Shown piece by piece: positions 1 to 7,633 of a DNA stretch of 64,000 bases. The position numbers and the translations under genes are program-made. Positions within the stretch are counted from its first letter, which is position 1; each line of letters opens with the position of its first letter. A model generated the notes under the pieces. It was not told the origin of the DNA. It made no database searches and was given only the letters and a program-made list of their open reading frames with translations. Source of the stretch: Pseudomonas nabeulensis (GTDB lineage Bacteria > Pseudomonadota > Gammaproteobacteria > Pseudomonadales > Pseudomonadaceae); contig NZ_QUZT01000007.1 of assembly GCF_004682045.1 (NCBI RefSeq), forward strand, positions 1-64,000. The letters are read 5' to 3'.

Positions 1-105
1 GGGGGGCGAAGCCGCCCTAAAACCAGGCGCCGTGGTGTGTCAGTTGGACCGAGGTGTATGGATTTGGGGCGGCTCCGCCCCCCAGCGCGGGGCAAGCCCG
101 CTCAC
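1..105. repeat. REP-type inverted repeat pair, left end cut by window edge
   Basis: A GC-rich arm at 1-19 (GGGGGGCGAAGCCGCCC) is the reverse complement, with one change, of the arm at about 76-93, which is followed by GCGCGGGGCAAGCCCGCTCA. This is the form of a Pseudomonas REP pair whose left outer tail would lie before base 1. It differs in sequence from the REPIN family that dominates the rest of the window. Confidence 0.6.
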
Positions 106-109
106 TACA

Positions 110-415
110 TCAGACGACGAGATCATTCATCTCGCAATATTCGTCCCACTCGACACCCAGCACCTCGGCTGCCTCTTTGTGCAAGGCCAGGCGTGCGGCT
201 TCGAATTCTTCCGCTGTCGAGGTGTACTTGAGGGTCAGCTCCCAAGGCTGGTAGCCCTGGCTCTCGGCCTCGTCCTCAAATGCCCACTGGATCTGGTCAC
301 GCTGATCATCAGCGCTCAGGTCTTTGATCTCTTCTTTAAGCTGCGGCGATTCCTCGAGGTATTTTTCGAGGGCTGCTTGATGCCGAACTTCCTGGGTCAT
401 TTCAGTCGTGGTCAT
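110..415 (-). CDS. DUF6388 family protein
   Basis: This is a 101-residue acidic, mostly helical soluble protein with no signal peptide or membrane segment. The N-terminus begins MTTTEMTQEVRHQAALEKY and the C-terminus ends in an EYCEMNDLVV tail. It resembles small proteins annotated DUF6388 in pseudomonads; the function is unknown. It stands alone between the REP remnant and tRNA-Thr, and its stop lies only five bases from the repeat. Family assignment is from recognition of the sequence type, not a search. Confidence 0.6.
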   Translation of the reverse strand: MTTTEMTQEVRHQAALEKYLEESPQLKEEIKDLSADDQRDQIQWAFEDEAESQGYQPWELTLKYTSTAEEFEAARLALHKEAAEVLGVEWDEYCEMNDLVV

Positions 416-538
416 GTTGTTCTCTTTGGATCGAGGAATGGGGATGCATCTGGGACATCAGGTTGCGCAGATACAAAAGAGCAGGCACGAATGCCGGCAC
501 GTCTGGCCTTCAGAACCATTCTTGGGATCATCTGAAAA

Positions 539-566
539 CATTGCCTTTGAAGCATTGCCTTTGAAA
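539..566. repeat. Tandem 14-bp direct repeat
   Basis: CATTGCCTTTGAAG at 539-552 is followed directly by CATTGCCTTTGAAA at 553-566. It lies just downstream, in transcription direction, of tRNA-Thr. No function is evident; slippage duplication is the simplest origin. Confidence 0.7.
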
Positions 567-580
567 CAGTGCTGCCTTTT

Positions 581-653
581 TGCCCGAGACAGGAATCGAA
601 CCTGCGACCTTCGCGTTACGAGTGCGCTGCTCTACCAACTGAGCTACACGGGC
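581..653 (-). tRNA. tRNA-Thr (anticodon CGT)
   Basis: On the minus strand this folds as a cloverleaf with acceptor GCCCGTG against CTCGGGC (one T-T mismatch), D arm AGCTCAGTTGGTAGAGC, anticodon loop CTCGTAA giving anticodon CGT (reads ACG), and T arm GCAGGTTCGATTCCTGT. The 3' CCA is not encoded. In P. aeruginosa a tRNA-Thr borders the pilA locus, and it takes the same place here, after pilA and a Wzy_C gene. Confidence 0.93.
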
Positions 654-662
654 GGTGGGCTA

Positions 663-691
663 AAGCTAGCACCGCATGGGGCGTCCGGCAA
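663..691 (-). promoter_or_regulatory. Candidate promoter of tRNA-Thr
   Basis: On the minus strand TTGCCG (686-691) and TAGCTT (663-668) are separated by 17 bases, 10 bases ahead of the tRNA 5' end. It fits a sigma-70 core promoter but is a moderate match. Confidence 0.4.
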
Positions 692-701
692 CTTGCGGGC
701 T

Positions 702-2102
702 TTAGCGGGCAATCACGCCCTGGGCCCAAAAGCGCGGCTGCAGCAAGTTGTCATGGGTGTCGAGGTACTGCTGCTGGGCTTGCGCGATATGTGGGACATC
801 ACGAACTGCGATAACGATCAGCAGACCAACGGCTATCACACTCAACGTTTTCCATGCGCCCCAAGCCAACGGCAGCGCAGCCGACGCCGGGGTTCGCCCT
901 ACATGCAGTGCCATCAGCCAGCCCACAACCAACGCCAACCACACCTGGGAATTGGGCATCACAATGACGCCGTCGACCATCGCTTGCACCAGCGCACCGA
1001 TCAACGCCGCGAACAAGCATAACCGCAGCAGGTCCACGCGCTCACTGGACACCGCCCCGTCGCGCAGCTCTCCGACCGTGGCCCAGCCACCCCGCCACGC
1101 CAAAACCGCCACGCACAACGCCGAAGGCACGCCCCATTCGCTGGCCCATTGCAGGATGGCTTGATGCGGGTGAGCGGCAATCTTGTTGGCAATATCGGCA
1201 AAGTGCATAGGCCCGAAGCCCAGCCAAGGGCGCTCGACGATCATGTGCCACGCCTGCCACCAGATCGGCCCACGGCCCGACAATGAAGTGGTGAGGCGAT
1301 CGCTGGCAGCGCTGACAACCTCAATGCCCAGATGGTCCGCCAACACGGTAAACATGAGCCAATACAGCATCAGCCCACCGCCTAACGCCGCCAGTTGCCA
1401 ACCCACCCAACGCCGGCCCCAGGGCCCAATGACCGCCAGTATCACGCCCGCGATGCCCATTCCGAGCCAGGTACCGCGCGTGCCGCCGCTGATGGCGATC
1501 AACCACCAGACACACAGCAGCGTGAACACCAAGCCCTTGAAGGGGCGGGAAACAGTCGGGATCAATAAAGGCAGTGCCAACAACGGCAGGGTGAATGTCT
1601 GGAACTGGCCGTAAAACCGTTTATTGGAAAAACTCGATAACAATAGGTCGGTGTCCAGCGTCGGCTCGCCACTGCTGAACGCAAGCCCCGCCGCGTACAG
1701 ATATTGCGTCGATTTGATCAGGCACAGCGCCGTCACGACTAGGATCAGGGTCCGGTCCAGACGTTCACCGCCACGACGCCGAAACAAGGCGAAGGCCACC
1801 GCGATGGCTCCACAACTGATAAACAGCGCCACTTCGGTGAAGGCCCAGAGCGGCTGGTGCGCCAATAACGAGGACACCAGCCCCAGCACGATGATCAGCA
1901 CCAGACCCAGGGCGGTAGCCCGGTCCACCAAGCGCTCGACAGGAGCAACCGACAGCCCATACAGCACCGCGCAAAGCCCAATGGCAATCTGCATCACTCG
2001 CTGCACGTCGTGCCCGCTGAACGGTGCACATACGCCAATGACCAGCAAACAAGCCGTTACTGCCAGGAAAATACTGCCGCGCTGCTGTACGGTTAACGCC
2101 AT
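702..2102 (-). CDS. Wzy_C / O-antigen ligase-like membrane protein, probable pilin O-glycosyltransferase (TfpO/PglL-like)
   Basis: The protein has 466 residues with about 10-12 hydrophobic segments and a large periplasmic loop in the second half. The Wzy_C signature is visible: a SGRGPIWWQAW stretch, then ERPWLGFGPMHFA, and HPHQAILQWASEWG, which matches the conserved HPH...E.G motif of PglL-type oligosaccharyltransferases. The ATG at 2102 is preferred because AGAGGTGG precedes it and because a longer frame would run back into pilA. It starts 35 bases after the pilA stop. In P. aeruginosa group I strains the same place is held by tfpO, which glycosylates pilin, so pilin modification is the likely role. 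The P. aeruginosa acceptor is a C-terminal serine, which this pilin lacks, so the acceptor residue here is unknown. A general Wzy-type ligase is the alternative. Confidence 0.75.
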   Translation of the reverse strand: MALTVQQRGSIFLAVTACLLVIGVCAPFSGHDVQRVMQIAIGLCAVLYGLSVAPVERLVDRATALGLVLIIVLGLVSSLLAHQPLWAFTEVALFISCGAIAVAFALFRRRGGERLDRTLILVVTALCLIKSTQYLYAAGLAFSSGEPTLDTDLLLSSFSNKRFYGQFQTFTLPLLALPLLIPTVSRPFKGLVFTLLCVWWLIAISGGTRGTWLGMGIAGVILAVIGPWGRRWVGWQLAALGGGLMLYWLMFTVLADHLGIEVVSAASDRLTTSLSGRGPIWWQAWHMIVERPWLGFGPMHFADIANKIAAHPHQAILQWASEWGVPSALCVAVLAWRGGWATVGELRDGAVSSERVDLLRLCLFAALIGALVQAMVDGVIVMPNSQVWLALVVGWLMALHVGRTPASAALPLAWGAWKTLSVIAVGLLIVIAVRDVPHIAQAQQQYLDTHDNLLQPRFWAQGVIAR

Positions 2103-2137
2103 CGACCACCTCTGCGTCCATGTGAAAGGTGTAGCAG

Positions 2138-2557
2138 TTATGCCCCGTCGACGCCGCATCCCTTGGCGACATATTTTTCTTCAGCTGTCGTGGTGCATTT
2201 CCAGCCGGTGGTGGCGCTGCGCGTCAGGGTGATGATCTTGTTCAGCACCGGCGCGGGAGCGTCGAGGATTTCGCAACTGATGGTGCCCGCGCCGGTGGCC
2301 ACGTCGCCGGTGACGTCGATAGCGCAATTGGCGGTGGTCTTGCTGGTGCCGCCGATCAATTCCAGGGTCGGCACCGTGCCTTGGTTGATGGTGGACTCAT
2401 ACCCGGCCTTCAACGCCGTGATTTCAGCCAGGCCGGCGGTGAACTTGGCCTTGGCCTGGTGTGTGGTGTACATCGGCAGGCCGATGGTGGCCAAGATGCC
2501 GATGATTGCCACGACGATCAACAGCTCGATCAGGGTAAAACCTTTTTGACGTATCAC
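2138..2557 (-). CDS. pilA: Type IV major pilin
   Basis: This is a type IVa prepilin of 139 residues. A short basic leader MIRQKG is followed by FTLIELLIVVAIIGILATIGLP, with the cleavage site G|F and Glu5 of the mature pilin. Four cysteines lie in the C-terminal half, the last two enclosing a typical D-region loop near the end. The start is GTG at 2557 rather than the upstream GTG at 2563, because GGAG lies 7 bases before the former and only 1 before the latter. Export needs PilD, encoded nearby. It is transcribed away from pilC and is followed by the Wzy_C gene. The body after residue 30 is the part that varies between strains. Confidence 0.93.
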   Translation of the reverse strand: MIRQKGFTLIELLIVVAIIGILATIGLPMYTTHQAKAKFTAGLAEITALKAGYESTINQGTVPTLELIGGTSKTTANCAIDVTGDVATGAGTISCEILDAPAPVLNKIITLTRSATTGWKCTTTAEEKYVAKGCGVDGA

Positions 2558-2756
2558 ATTCACTCTCCAGGATAGAACTCATGACAAGGCGCATCCTGCG
2601 CCCCGTGTTGTGCCGCGGCGCCAGTGTACTCATCCGCACGCAGCCAGGCGCCTGCAAGACGCACATTCTGACATTTTAACCACCGCCATCGGCCTGCCCG
2701 AATCCGTCACCTGACTAAGCTATAAATCTTCGACGATCTCTGTGCAGAACCACGAC

Positions 2757-3965
2757 ATGGACAACGCTTCAACGATCTACGCCTGGGAAGGCATCAACCG
2801 CAACGGGCGCCGAGTGGCAGGGCAAATCAGGGGGCACAACCCCGCCTTGATCAAGGCACAACTGCGCCAGCAAGGCATCAGCCCCGACCGGGTTCGCAAG
2901 CAGTATCCCGCGCTGCCGAGCCTCACCCGCCCGATCAAAACGACGGATATCACGCTGTTCACTCGACAATTGGCCACACTGTTGCGGGCCGGGGTGCCGC
3001 TGTTGCAGGCCTTCGACATTATCAGCGAAGGTGTCGACAGCCGCCCGCTCCGTGAGCTGGTGCAAGGGCTGAAACAAGAGATCGCCAGCGGTCTTGCCCT
3101 GGCAGACGCGCTGCGCAAACACTCGCGGCATTTCGATGAGCTGTATTGCAACCTGGTGGCCGCCGGCGAACAGTCCGGAGCGCTTGAAACGCTGCTGGAG
3201 CGTGTGGCAATCCACAGGGAAAAGAGCGAACAGCTCAAGGCCAGGATCAAGAAGGCCATGACTTACCCGATTGCGGTCCTGTTGGTTGCAGGCATTGTCA
3301 CCAGCATTCTCTTGATCCATGTCGTACCGCAATTTCAGAGCCTGTTTGACGGGGTCGACAGCACACTGCCCGAGTTCACCCTGCACGTCATCGCCTTGTC
3401 GGCGTTCATGCAAAAGGCCTGGTGGGTGTTGGGGTTTGGCCTGGGCATAGGTGCCATGGGGCTGCGGCAGGCCTACAAGACTCACCCCCGCTTTCGCCAT
3501 TGGCTGGATGCAGGTTTGTTGAAAGCGCCCCTGGCAGGCAAACTGCTGAGACATTCTTGCGTGGCCCGCTTCGCCCGCACGCTGTCCACGACTTTCGCCG
3601 CCGGTGTGCCGCTGGTGCAGGCGTTGGACTCGGCGGCGGGGGCCGCGGGCAACGCACCGTTCAAACAGGCAATCGAGCATATGCGTCACGATGTATCTAC
3701 CGGCATGCCGTTGAATCAATCCATGGCCAGCAGTGGCCTGTTCCCGGGCATGGCGATCCAGATGACGGCGATTGGTGAGGAGTCAGGCACCCTTGACCGC
3801 ATGCTGGAAAAAGTCGCCAACCATTTCGAGACCGATGTGGATAACCAGGTCGACAACCTCACCAGTCTGATGGAACCACTGATCATGGTGGTGTTGGGGG
3901 GTATTGTCGGCGCATTGGTGATCGCCATGTACCTGCCGGTATTTCAGTTGGGGAGTGCATTGTGA
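2757..3965 (+). CDS. pilC: Type IV pilus inner-membrane platform protein
   Basis: This is a GspF/PilC family integral membrane protein of about 402 residues. An N-terminal segment (YAWEGINRNGRRVAGQIRG) precedes two repeated T2SSF domains, each opening with a FTRQLATLLRAGVPLLQAFD or FARTLSTTFAAGVPLVQALD-like helix and followed by hydrophobic segments. The platform couples PilB/PilT motors to pilin assembly. The ATG at 2757 is chosen; an in-frame GTG at 2742 is possible and neither has a good ribosome site. The stop overlaps the GTG of pilD. In most Pseudomonas pil loci pilB lies upstream, but here no ATPase gene is present and the promoter region faces pilA directly. Confidence 0.93.
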   Translation: MDNASTIYAWEGINRNGRRVAGQIRGHNPALIKAQLRQQGISPDRVRKQYPALPSLTRPIKTTDITLFTRQLATLLRAGVPLLQAFDIISEGVDSRPLRELVQGLKQEIASGLALADALRKHSRHFDELYCNLVAAGEQSGALETLLERVAIHREKSEQLKARIKKAMTYPIAVLLVAGIVTSILLIHVVPQFQSLFDGVDSTLPEFTLHVIALSAFMQKAWWVLGFGLGIGAMGLRQAYKTHPRFRHWLDAGLLKAPLAGKLLRHSCVARFARTLSTTFAAGVPLVQALDSAAGAAGNAPFKQAIEHMRHDVSTGMPLNQSMASSGLFPGMAIQMTAIGEESGTLDRMLEKVANHFETDVDNQVDNLTSLMEPLIMVVLGGIVGALVIAMYLPVFQLGSAL

Positions 3966-4828
3966 GCCTGCTGTTGAGTGAACATCCGCAGGCGTTTGTC
4001 TGGCTGGCGTTGGTGCTGGGGTTGATCGTCGGCAGCTTCCTCAATGTGCTGGTGTGGCGCCTGCCAAAGATGCTCGAACGCGAATGGCGCGCCCAGGCCC
4101 ATGAAGTGCTCGGCTTACCGGCAGAACCCGCCGGGCCGACCTACAACCTGATGCACCCCAACTCCCGCTGTCCGCACTGCAATCATCCGATCCGTCCCTG
4201 GGAAAATATCCCGCTGCTCAGTTATCTGGTGCTTCGGGGCCGCTGCGCCCATTGCAAGGGGCCGATCAGCGCCCGCTATCCGCTCACGGAACTGGCCTGT
4301 GGGCTGATCACTGCGTTCGTGGCCTGGCACTTCGGGTTCGGCTGGCAAGCGGGAGCAGTCATACTGCTGAGTTGGGGCTTGCTGGCGATGAGCTTGATCG
4401 ATGCCGATCACCAATTGCTACCCGATGTGCTGGTGCTGCCTTTGCTGTGGCTGGGGCTGATCGTCAATGGATTCGGCTTGCTGACCACATTGCCTGACGC
4501 CCTGTGGGGCGCGGTGATCGGCTATATGAGCCTGTGGAGCGTGTTCTGGTTGTTCAAATTGCTCACCGGCAAGGACGGCATGGGCCACGGCGACTTCAAG
4601 CTGATGGCATTACTGGGGGCATGGGGCGGCTGGCAGATTCTGCCGATGACACTGCTGATGGCGTCGCTGGTGGGCGTGATTGTCGGGTTGGTCCTGATGC
4701 GTGTGCGCAAGACCCACGCATCGACACCCATGCCATTTGGTCCGTATCTGGCCATTGCCGGCTGGATTGCATTGCTCTGGGGTGGTCAAATAACCGACTT
4801 CTATTTGCAGTCTGTCGGTTTCAGATGA
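3962..4828 (+). CDS. pilD: Prepilin peptidase / N-methyltransferase
   Basis: This bifunctional inner-membrane enzyme cleaves prepilin and pseudopilin leaders and N-methylates the new terminus. Its 288 residues are the usual length. A cytoplasmic domain carries two CxxC pairs (Cys70/73 and Cys95/98), followed by membrane helices. The two catalytic aspartates are visible as [11 protein letters not shown] (Asp149) and [16 protein letters not shown] (Asp211). The GTG start overlaps the pilC stop (GTGA), and the stop overlaps the coaE start (ATGA), so pilC-pilD-coaE-yacG reads as one operon. It would process PilA, the minor pilins at 17-20 kb, and any type II secretion pseudopilins elsewhere. Confidence 0.96.
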   Translation: MSLLLSEHPQAFVWLALVLGLIVGSFLNVLVWRLPKMLEREWRAQAHEVLGLPAEPAGPTYNLMHPNSRCPHCNHPIRPWENIPLLSYLVLRGRCAHCKGPISARYPLTELACGLITAFVAWHFGFGWQAGAVILLSWGLLAMSLIDADHQLLPDVLVLPLLWLGLIVNGFGLLTTLPDALWGAVIGYMSLWSVFWLFKLLTGKDGMGHGDFKLMALLGAWGGWQILPMTLLMASLVGVIVGLVLMRVRKTHASTPMPFGPYLAIAGWIALLWGGQITDFYLQSVGFR

Positions 4829-5448
4829 CCACTTCTGTTGCAACACCCTGGATTCTTGGCCTCACCGGCGGCATCGGCAGCGGTAAAAGCGCGGCGGCCC
4901 AGCACTTTATCGACCTGGGCATCGACCTGGTGGACGCCGATCATGCTGCCCGCTGGGTGGTGGAGCCTGGCCGGCCGGCCCTGGCCCGTATTGCCGAACA
5001 CTTTGGCGATGGCGTGCTACAGCCCGACGGCCAGCTCGACCGCGCCGCGTTGCGTAAACTGATCTTTGAGGTCCCCGATGAGCGCCGCTGGCTGGAAGCC
5101 CTGCTGCACCCGCTGATTGGCGAGGAGATTCGCAGCCACCTGGCGCGGGCGCGCTCGCCTTACGCGATCCTGGTGTCACCGCTGCTGATCGAGTCCGGCC
5201 AGTACAGCATGACCCAGCGCATTCTGGTGATCGACGTGCCGCAATCCTTGCAGATTCAGCGTACCCTGCAGCGCGACGGCATCAACGAGCAGCAGGTGCA
5301 GGCGATTCTCAAGGCCCAGTCCAGCCGCGAAGACCGTCTGAAACATGCCGATGATGTGCTGGTCAATGACAGAGACCTCGCCTGGTTGCACAGCGAGGTC
5401 GAGCGACTGCACCACTTTTACCTTACTTTGCGTGGAGGCCGATCATGA
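4825..5448 (+). CDS. coaE: Dephospho-CoA kinase
   Basis: It phosphorylates the 3' hydroxyl of dephospho-CoA, the last step of CoA synthesis. The 207-residue protein begins with a P-loop [11 protein letters not shown] at residues 12-22, then [10 protein letters not shown], and carries the conserved [13 protein letters not shown] region of the CoA-binding domain and the [16 protein letters not shown] lid/C-terminal motif. The ATG overlaps the pilD stop and the stop overlaps the yacG ATG. The pilD-coaE-yacG neighbourhood is conserved in gammaproteobacteria. Confidence 0.96.
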   Translation: MTTSVATPWILGLTGGIGSGKSAAAQHFIDLGIDLVDADHAARWVVEPGRPALARIAEHFGDGVLQPDGQLDRAALRKLIFEVPDERRWLEALLHPLIGEEIRSHLARARSPYAILVSPLLIESGQYSMTQRILVIDVPQSLQIQRTLQRDGINEQQVQAILKAQSSREDRLKHADDVLVNDRDLAWLHSEVERLHHFYLTLRGGRS

Positions 5449-5645
5449 GCCAACCCTTGACCGTCGACTGCCCAACCTGCGGTGCACCCGTGGAATGGAA
5501 AGCGACCAACCTCAACCGGCCGTTCTGCTCGGACCGTTGCAAACTCATCGACCTGGGCGCCTGGGCGGCGGAAGAACACAAGATTCCGGTGGCCCCGGAT
5601 GCCGAAGACGAACTATTTTCCGAAGACCTGACGCCGCGCCATTAA
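5445..5645 (+). CDS. yacG: DNA gyrase inhibitor YacG, zinc protein
   Basis: This 66-residue zinc-ribbon protein has four cysteines (Cys9, 12, 28, 32) in the order CPTC...CSDRC and an acidic C-terminal tail. In E. coli YacG binds GyrB and blocks DNA binding by gyrase. It starts in the coaE stop codon. Its TAA shares bases with the stop codon of the convergent gene at 5642 (TTAA). Confidence 0.93.
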   Translation: MSQPLTVDCPTCGAPVEWKATNLNRPFCSDRCKLIDLGAWAAEEHKIPVAPDAEDELFSEDLTPRH

Positions 5646-5857
5646 GGCCGCATAAAGGCGTATTCCTGCTGGTCGTCGAGGTTCTCTGCAAGGTATTGCA
5701 GCTCGTCGGCCAGGTCTTCAAAGGTGCGCACGCCCTTGCTTTGCTGCACCACGGCGCTGAGCATGGCGCGCAAGGTCAAACCCGGGTCGAAACCGATTTC
5801 CTGCGCTGCGTCCTGGCTTCTGCGTAACTCCTGCCGTGCCCACTCGTACACACTCAT
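5642..5857 (-). CDS. Small conserved hypothetical protein
   Basis: This is a 71-residue helical protein beginning [20 protein letters not shown] and ending [10 protein letters not shown]. The start at 5857 is chosen because an AGGAG lies 8-9 bases upstream; the longer frame to 5890 lacks one. A counterpart in this position after yacG occurs in other pseudomonads. No domain is recognised. It converges on yacG with overlapping stops. Confidence 0.65.
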   Translation of the reverse strand: MSVYEWARQELRRSQDAAQEIGFDPGLTLRAMLSAVVQQSKGVRTFEDLADELQYLAENLDDQQEYAFMRP

Positions 5858-5923
5858 GATGCCGCGCTCCTGGAAAATTTCGCAGAGCATGGACCTGCAC
5901 GCCCGCCCGGGATTTGATCTGGA

Positions 5924-6613
5924 TCAACGCTGCGAATCGTCGTCCTTCCAGGGCGCCGACAGATATCGGGTACGGTTGAACGTCTCCAGCCATTCCGGGC
6001 AAAACACCACCAGGGCACTGATCACCATGCCGTTGATAAAGGCTTCCGGGAAGATGATCAGCCATAGGTAGCCGACAAAATCTTCCAGCCACTCCGGCAT
6101 AGCAAAGCGCCCGTCGAACCACAGCAGTCCCAGCCCAAATAACAGGCACAGCAGCGCAGACAATGCCGCGGCAAAAAAACCGGAACAGAAGATATAGATG
6201 AACGGATTGCGCGGTTGCGCACGCTCCACCACCAGCGCACAGGCTTCGGTCACCAGCACCGGCAGCCCAATCAGCAACAGGCCGTTGACGCCGAGCGCGG
6301 CCAAGTCCTGGCGACCCAACAGCATCAAACCCAACTGGGCAGCGAAGCCCCCGACAATTGCCAGGGGCCAGTCCAACAGCAGGGTTACGGCGGTCATGCC
6401 GATAAAGTGATAGGAAACCCCGGTATCAAAATCTCGCCGCACCAGCCATAGCATGAACAACGCGAATACCGTGCCGAACAATAAATGCTGGCGACGCCGG
6501 TCGGCGAACAACTCCACCCACGGCGAACGCAGGGTCGCCCACAGCACCAGCGGCACATACAACAGCCATCCGATGCCGAGGGTTGACGGCGCCAGCACTG
6601 CGGCACTGATCAC
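5924..6613 (-). CDS. CbiM-like membrane protein (energy-coupling factor permease family)
   Basis: This 229-residue protein has about six hydrophobic segments and a C-terminus rich in charged residues. It resembles proteins annotated as energy-coupling factor ABC transporter permease (CbiM family), with the SYHFIGMTAVTLLLDWPLAIVGG core and the FPEAFINGM region. The start is GTG with GGGAG ahead of it. It lacks the MHIxDG metal-binding N-terminus of true CbiM, and no ATPase or EcfT gene is adjacent, so nickel/cobalt transport should not be assumed. Confidence 0.65.
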   Translation of the reverse strand: MISAAVLAPSTLGIGWLLYVPLVLWATLRSPWVELFADRRRQHLLFGTVFALFMLWLVRRDFDTGVSYHFIGMTAVTLLLDWPLAIVGGFAAQLGLMLLGRQDLAALGVNGLLLIGLPVLVTEACALVVERAQPRNPFIYIFCSGFFAAALSALLCLLFGLGLLWFDGRFAMPEWLEDFVGYLWLIIFPEAFINGMVISALVVFCPEWLETFNRTRYLSAPWKDDDSQR

Positions 6614-6715
6614 GGTGGCACTCTCCCTGTTGGTTGATCAATCGGACAGCCAGTCTACACCGACCTTTCTCAACGGAACTTCCTACGGTCATGATTTGAA
6701 CGCTAAGCTGGTGAC

Positions 6716-7345
6716 ATGGATGACTCAGATTACCTGCGCCTACTCACCGTAGCGGCCGAACAAGCCAACGCGTTCCTGTCCAATGCCCGCAAATGGGAGC
6801 GCGAGCGTTGGGTCTGCCAGCGCCTGCTGCAAGGCTTGAATGTGCCCTACCGTGCCGAAGAGTTTCACGCCGCCGGGCAAGAGCCGCCGGACGTGCTGTT
6901 TCGCGATGCCAGTTTCGAGGTGTTTTTCGTGCTGGATGAAGGCCGGCGCCTGAACGACGAATGGCGCGATGAGCTGATGCGCCGACGCAGCGCTTTTTCC
7001 CTGAGCCAACTGGTGCGGCGCGAAGCCAAGCCGCGACGCATCCCGGCCCATGAATTCCTGCTGCGCCTGGCCCCCACATTGCGCAAAAAAGCGCACAACT
7101 ATAAAGAGCGCGGGATGGACCTGGGCGAACTGGACCTCGTCGCGTTCACCAGCCTCAAGCGCGAAGTGCTCGACCTCAACAGTCATTTTCCACCCCCGAC
7201 GGAATACCTGCGCCAAGGCTGGCGCTCGCTGTCACTGGTGGGGCCGACCTTTGCACGGGTGCTGTTCGCCCATCCGGATGCGCCGGATTTCTTGCGCAAC
7301 AACCTGGGCCGCAGCATAGTATTCGACGTGGGCATCAGCCTCTGA
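6716..7345 (+). CDS. DUF1780 family protein
   Basis: This 209-residue soluble protein is rich in Arg and Glu. The order DUF1780, DUF3094, ndh is also seen in other Pseudomonas genomes. A P. aeruginosa member has, to my memory, a solved structure with an endonuclease-like fold; activity is unknown. Visible features are a basic central helix region (RREAKPRRIPAHEFLLRLAPTL) and a C-terminal GRSIVFDVGISL strand. The ATG at 6716 is the only sensible start and follows a 100-base gap from the divergent CbiM-like gene. Confidence 0.75.
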   Translation: MDDSDYLRLLTVAAEQANAFLSNARKWERERWVCQRLLQGLNVPYRAEEFHAAGQEPPDVLFRDASFEVFFVLDEGRRLNDEWRDELMRRRSAFSLSQLVRREAKPRRIPAHEFLLRLAPTLRKKAHNYKERGMDLGELDLVAFTSLKREVLDLNSHFPPPTEYLRQGWRSLSLVGPTFARVLFAHPDAPDFLRNNLGRSIVFDVGISL

Positions 7346-7399
7346 TCCCCCGGACTGTAACGTGGCGCCCTTTTGCAACGTCTACCTGACGAGGCCTTT

Positions 7400-7573
7400 A
7401 TGACCAGCCGCCTGAACCCCGATGACCAACAGCATGTCGAAGAGTACCTGCAACTCTCCCAAAACCGAGTCGAGCGCAAGCCTTTCCGGCCGTGGCTGCT
7501 CCTTGGCGTGGTGCTTGTTGCCGTGATCGGCCTTGGTCTGCTGAGCCGCCTTTTGAGTTACCTGACGCTATGA
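7400..7573 (+). CDS. DUF3094 family small membrane protein
   Basis: The protein has 57 residues: a polar N-terminal half (MTSRLNPDDQQHVEEYLQ) and one C-terminal transmembrane helix (WLLLGVVLVAVIGLGLLSRLL). ACGAGG upstream supports the start at 7400. It sits between the DUF1780 gene and ndh, probably cotranscribed. No function is known. Confidence 0.8.
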   Translation: MTSRLNPDDQQHVEEYLQLSQNRVERKPFRPWLLLGVVLVAVIGLGLLSRLLSYLTL

Positions 7574-7633
7574 GCTGCCTGGCGCTCGCGAGGGTAACTG
7601 CTCCGATTTCTTTTAGCCTTGCGAGATATCCCC

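Noticed and set aside
2103..2159. Upstream extension of the Wzy_C protein
   Set aside because: It would overlap pilA and begin with a basic stretch lacking a ribosome site, while AGAGGTGG precedes the ATG at 2102.
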